A stretch of 64,000 nt of DNA, taken from contig NC_060215.1 in assembly GCF_021130785.1 (NCBI RefSeq), positions 71,493,501 to 71,557,500 of the forward strand, in the 5' to 3' direction. A program made the translations under genes and the position numbers. Each line of letters opens with the position of its first letter. Positions within the stretch are counted from its first letter, which is position 1. Under the pieces are notes generated by a model that worked only from the letters and a program-made list of their open reading frames with translations, was not told where the DNA came from and searched no databases. Shown here one piece after another: positions 59,082 through 64,000 of the stretch. Origin of the DNA: Homalodisca vitripennis (taxonomy: Eukaryota; Arthropoda; Insecta; Hemiptera; Cicadellidae).

Positions 59082-62000
59082 TTTTTTACAAACGTACTAA
59101 TAGCAGAAACAACTATAACACAGCTATATCAATAATTGTATTTTATAGAAAGATAACATTTTATCGCTCTGAAGTAAAATAAATTTTCTTCCTTCAGAAT
59201 GAATAAATAGCTACTTTGCATAGGTAATTGGGAATTAGGTAACAATTTCAATTTATCACAAAGCGTTTGGTCAAAATTATACATATACTTTTAAGACTGG
59301 TTGTATAACAATTAACCTTGGCAGTGGACGCACGGGAGGCGGGTCGAAGCTAACTTATCATACAACACATATCCTGCAAGGCGAGTAGGTGCGGCGCGGC
59401 GCAGCGAGGATGTGGGATGTCTCGCCTCTCTACAGCGGCGGAACAACATTATCGAACTCAAATTCGGTTTGATAACATTGAATTATACATACATAAAAAG
59501 AGATCTAACGATGAACTTACGGATTGTATGAACAAATGTGGAGAGTGGAGAGAACAATTGAGTGCAAAGTCTGTAAGTGGCCAACGAGGAAACGGTTTGT
59601 TTTTCGTTTGTTTTCATCATTGTTCGGAGACCATTGTGGCCCATTCTATCAAATTCAGTGAAAGTTGGTCGATGCTTCCTTCTTTCTTTTTACCACCTTA
59701 AGAATCTAAGATAGTGTGGCGTCGTTGTGGTGCCTCTTAATTGCCAACCCGAGTTCCCGAAATTACCTATTTTTAATAGGTCCCAAAATGGTTATAGCCG
59801 TAGAATAACTGGCTGAAGTAAAGATTTATATCGCTATTCTTCGCTCCATAAACTTCAGTATATCATCAATCAACATGGCTATCCAACGACCACTTAACTC
59901 TCGATGTCTTCCCGATCCACTTGTACCTGGATAATGATGGGTTAATTGCCCATCAACAAATAGCTATTACTAGAATATATTATGTAGTATACCGTAAGAC
60001 ACATCATGCTTAGAATTTCATCCTCGTAGATTTACAGGATCAACAACTAGTAAAACGCTGTATGTTTGAAATTGAAAATAATTGACAATATGTTATATTT
60101 AATTTAATTTGAAAATAACGGACATACCATGGCTATAGAAAGGTAAATTTATTTCGAATGAATTTCTTGTGTTTATGTGGATCAAACACCATTCTTAGAG
60201 TTTTATTAAAAATTATATCCCTAAAGATCTGGTCGCACTATTTCCCATAGTTTTCTTTTCTAAATATTTATATGGCCCCCGTTACTTCCTCTGTTACAAT
60301 AATTAAAAATTGCTCTTCACATGTAATGATTTATTATGACATTCCAAATGTTACGTTAGTGACGTTTGTTTAGCTTTCATTATTTCCAAGGGTACACGTG
60401 TAATTAATAGCAGGGTATAACTATCAGTAGTTGCTGGAGAAAATAATTAAAGTACGTAGGCTATGTCACCTGAGAAGACTTCTTCATCTTGAAAGATCTT
60501 CCAGAATTTGTACTGGTAAATGAATTAGTAGTATTGTGTAAAATTTACATGTTTAAGTCTTACTGGTATTAAATCAATTTATTACATTTATATAATATCT
60601 GTATGTTCTCTTTGTATCTTAAGTATTTATTTCATATGGAAACTTTTTCTTGTCTCTAAGAATTCTCTGAAATGATTTTCGAGACCAAGTCAATAAATAA
60701 CCCGTCAAGCGCTACAAGACTATTGGCACCGTAACATGAGGAGACTGAAGAGAAATTAAAATAATAAAACTTGAAAATAAAGCACTACTAAATATAACAG
60801 CTTTAAGCACAGGTAGTGGAGAGAAAAAAATAATGTTAAACCAATTTAAATTCTGAGAGTTTTCAAAAGAATCTACCTTAAGGTACTTCTGAGTTAGTTT
60901 TAAAAGTTATGAAACTACACTATTTACAGTGTTATTGGATCGAGGGAAGATACATTTACATAAAATCTATGTCGTGCCACTCAAGAGATTTGAAAAAGGG
61001 AATTTTAAATAAATAAATGTTTGCAGTTTCGCGATAAATCATATGAGATGTATAATCTAAACATGCACAGTTGCAACGTCTCTTTCCAAACCAACTAATC
61101 CAAAACTTGATAACCAAATAACTTGATTACAAATAAATGTAAACATAGCTTCATTACCATTTGAAAACATTAGCCTATTTCGTACTCGGTCTAACCACAG
61201 TTTTTGCTGTGGTGAGTAATTGTCTAATTACAGTGTCGGTGATGATGGTTGAGAAGGCGGTGTAAAAGACGTTTGTTATAAGGTGGCGGTTTTACGACGT
61301 GAGAATCTCTCTAATTTAAACGCCACTGTTCATTCATGATAATTTATTTGTCCAAACCCTATCAAACAATACGTTGCTGCCAAACTGAGCATTGTAATTT
61401 GTCTTAAAAATATACTATTCTTTTTTGTTATACGTCTACATGAATTGTATACATATTCTGAATTAAGTACTATCTTAAATGGCTATGACTTAAAAAACGT
61501 TATATCAACCAAAACTCGATTGCTCAGCCGTAAAGCATAGTAAAGAGTTACTTTAGCCTACTTTACAATTCTTACTAAAATATTACATTTATTTTATATA
61601 TAACGTTTTAAGACCTATGATTATATATAATTCACCTGGATTAACAAACAGAAATATTCAAGTAAATGTAATATTTATTTATTTATTTTAATGATGATTA
61701 AAATAAAGCTAAGCGGAACATTCTCAGTTAGAAATATAATGTCACTAAGTGTAAAAGTAAAATATTGGTATATAAAAATAGGTTTTAAGGTGTGTAGCGT
61801 CTGATAATTTCGAAATGAAGACGAAGAAAATGTATCTTACTTATTAAAAAGTAGTAACATGTACATATTAAAATTTTTCTTTATATCTTAAGGTGATTAA
61901 TATTTTTCAGACTAGTCAGTGATATTCCAGGAAAAGAACGCCTCGTTGATAAAAGTACGCAGATATAAGGAATATAACTGATTAAAAGTAAACACATGGC

Positions 62001-62184
62001 AAAGTACAACACTACATCGGAAATCACAGTTACTTGTGACATGGTTGGCGCAGTTTAATGACCTGTCTTTGAGTAGATGTTGATGGCCTTCAGATGAGTT
62101 GATCTCGCACACATTTACAGTGATCCTTTTTTAGGAGCATGGATTAGGTAACTTCTGCGAATAAGAAATCCTGTGTTCCGCCTG

Positions 62185-62235
62185 ATAGAACAAAAATCAA
62201 AATCAATTTATTTGTGCTAAGTCGCCATTTCCAGG
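62185..62235 (-). repeat. Possible LINE 3' tail
   Basis: On the minus strand, GACTTAGCACAAATAAATTG is followed by ATTTTGATTTTTG, a short tandem tail of the type that ends many non-LTR elements. Only the tail is recognisable. Confidence 0.4.
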
Positions 62236-64000
62236 TTTTACGTACTTATGGACGTACTCTGGAATATTTTGGACTGCATATATTCTATTCTAGAATTGTT
62301 TGGATCAGTTTTCGTTGGTCAGTAAAACATCAGTGGTTACAAAACATCAGTTAGAGATGAGTAATCAAATACGCATTACAACATAAGCAAAGTGTGATTC
62401 TTCTATTTGGAGCATCCAGACACGTCGACAGGAAACATTAACACTGCCTTTGGATTGTACAAGTGTCCCCGGAACGGTTTAATAATTTTTGAACAGTTTA
62501 ACTTATAGATGTGACACACTGCACATAAAAAAGGAGCTAAATTACTTTTCATACCACGAGCAAGTTTTCACCTCCTTGCATGGATGGCCCACGCTTAAGG
62601 AGTTAGTAAGAACTTTTTATATGTACAGTTTTATGTGTCTTGATGAGATGAAAGTATCGTTGCGATTAAAAGGATCGAACAGAAAATTGTAGATATTTAG
62701 TTTATTTGAAGGCCTAATTAAAATTGAAAGCCAGAGGTTTACGAACCACCTGTTTAACTAAAAAGTATTAGGACAATTATACTAGATACAAAATCACAAG
62801 CGAACTTACACAATGAAAATTAACCAAAAGTTAGTTTTTAGTCTAACCTTTGGTGTGATATTTCTTACATAATATTTTTCTTGTACATAAGCCAAATGAC
62901 ATACATCTTATTTCATGTTATAACAGGTATAAGATGATGGAATTCATGAACAAGATCTTATAGGATTGGTTGAAGGCCACGAACGACGGCGGCGGCAATC
63001 TGAATATTAACAACAAGAAGTGAAAGCATTTTAACTCTTAAATTATGAGTACATTAAATTGCTAATTGTTCCAGTTCATATTTACAAGCTGTTTTTGATT
63101 TGACGTATGTTAATTGAATCTAGAATTGAATATATAAAGTATATAAGCCGCCTTTCGCGTGTATTGATATACAACTTGTGTACTCTGCCGTGATTGGTCA
63201 AACTCGTGAATACATAGTAGGCCTACAATCCACTGCGCTTGTATTCAGGGGGTATTGTGTTCATAGTGACCTTGAAACTAAGAATAACCCGTGATCTTGT
63301 GCTTACATAATGCCGCGATCACTCAGTAATTTGCTTGGTTTTGCTCATATTTTGTTCATTTCCAACAAAGTAATCATATTGCTTTGGTTTTTGTTTAAAA
63401 GTGCAATCACAACACAAAAACAACTCACACTGGCCGCGTAGCGAGGTCCGCCATTCGTGGGTCATCTTATCACACAATGACTTTAGTATGTTTTATGTAT
63501 CCAACAACTTTATCGATCACATCCTTTACATCAGGTTAAACAATATCTCAAATCAAGTACAAACTATAGAAATGTTAGTATAACAGTTGAACATGTTACT
63601 GTAAACAATTTCACAAGTGGAATGTTAGTCATCTGTTTTCGCCGATGATGACTTTTTATAATTTTTAAAGCCATATTACTGCAACACCCTTTATTAATTA
63701 CTGGAATGAGCATCTAGAACATTACAAAAACAAAAGTAGTTATCCAAAAATATGCTCATAAATTTTCTTGACAAAATTCAGTCATTCCATAAATACGTTA
63801 TTTTTTATGAAAAATTCCTTTTTTGAATAATGCCTAATGAGATTAATGCACAAAGGTATATAACAATAGGCTATTTTAAGTAATAAAAGTAAAAATACAG
63901 ATGATATTTTAAAACTATTTAGAAAAGAGCCTGTGAACACGCTCCTAATCATTTATAACGGTGTAATTAAGTTACGGTACATTAATTTAACGATTTAAGT

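Larger units (their letters stand above)
58258..64000. other. Intergenic stretch right of the tandem array
   Basis: AT-rich, with a GC-rich patch at 59,320-59,450, one strong hairpin and one LINE tail. No protein-coding gene can be supported. Confidence 0.6.

Noticed and set aside
1..64000. CRISPR array or bacterial operon
   Set aside because: No regularly spaced short repeats with unique spacers, no operon-like gene packing and clear eukaryotic introns.

Overview
The window is AT-rich animal nuclear DNA and almost certainly comes from an insect. It has long introns, GT-AG splice sites, (TA)n and (CA)n microsatellites, a Tc1/mariner transposon with a DUF4817-type head, a LINE whose ORF1 looks like the DUF4780 family common in insects, a tRNA-derived SINE family and a Penelope-like remnant. 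The order cannot be fixed from the sequence; a hemipteran-like genome is only an impression.

Only one host protein gene can be supported. It lies on the minus strand, runs from about 39.6 kb down to 5.9 kb, and is split into ten coding exons. Joined, these encode a 12-TM major facilitator superfamily transporter of about 509 residues, most like the spinster-type branch. Exon phases agree at every junction except exon 6/exon 7, where the strongest donor and the only acceptor leave a one-base phase conflict next to a G-run. A non-coding 5' exon may end near 40,033 in a small GC-rich island.

The introns carry most of the repeats. Intron 9 (6,060-17,293) holds a decayed mariner copy (9,423-10,757) and a nearly complete 5.0-kb LINE (11,784-16,813) with a poly(A) tail and a perfect 14-bp target-site duplication. 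Intron 6 (19,764-22,276) holds a Penelope-like fragment with a hammerhead-ribozyme-like core and a foldback repeat, and a SINE copy next to it. Intron 5 has a SINE head. Intron 2 (27,906-35,235) has another SINE copy, a palindrome-rich GGAACTACA repeat also present at 1.6-1.9 kb, and a 30-bp direct repeat pair.

From 40 kb to 64 kb no protein gene is convincing. The striking feature there is a 7.25-kb tandem array (50,912-58,164) of four complex units of about 1.76-1.98 kb. It is bracketed by (TA)n tracts, and each unit has internal ~178-bp subrepeats, a C-rich TTAACCCC minisatellite and a terminal hairpin. This is the best candidate for an undescribed mobile or satellite family. Several short LINE 3' tails and one hAT-like miniature element are scattered around it.

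All four LINE frameshifts and the exon 6/7 conflict can each be explained by a one-base change in a homopolymer run. Some apparent inactivation may therefore be assembly error rather than biology.
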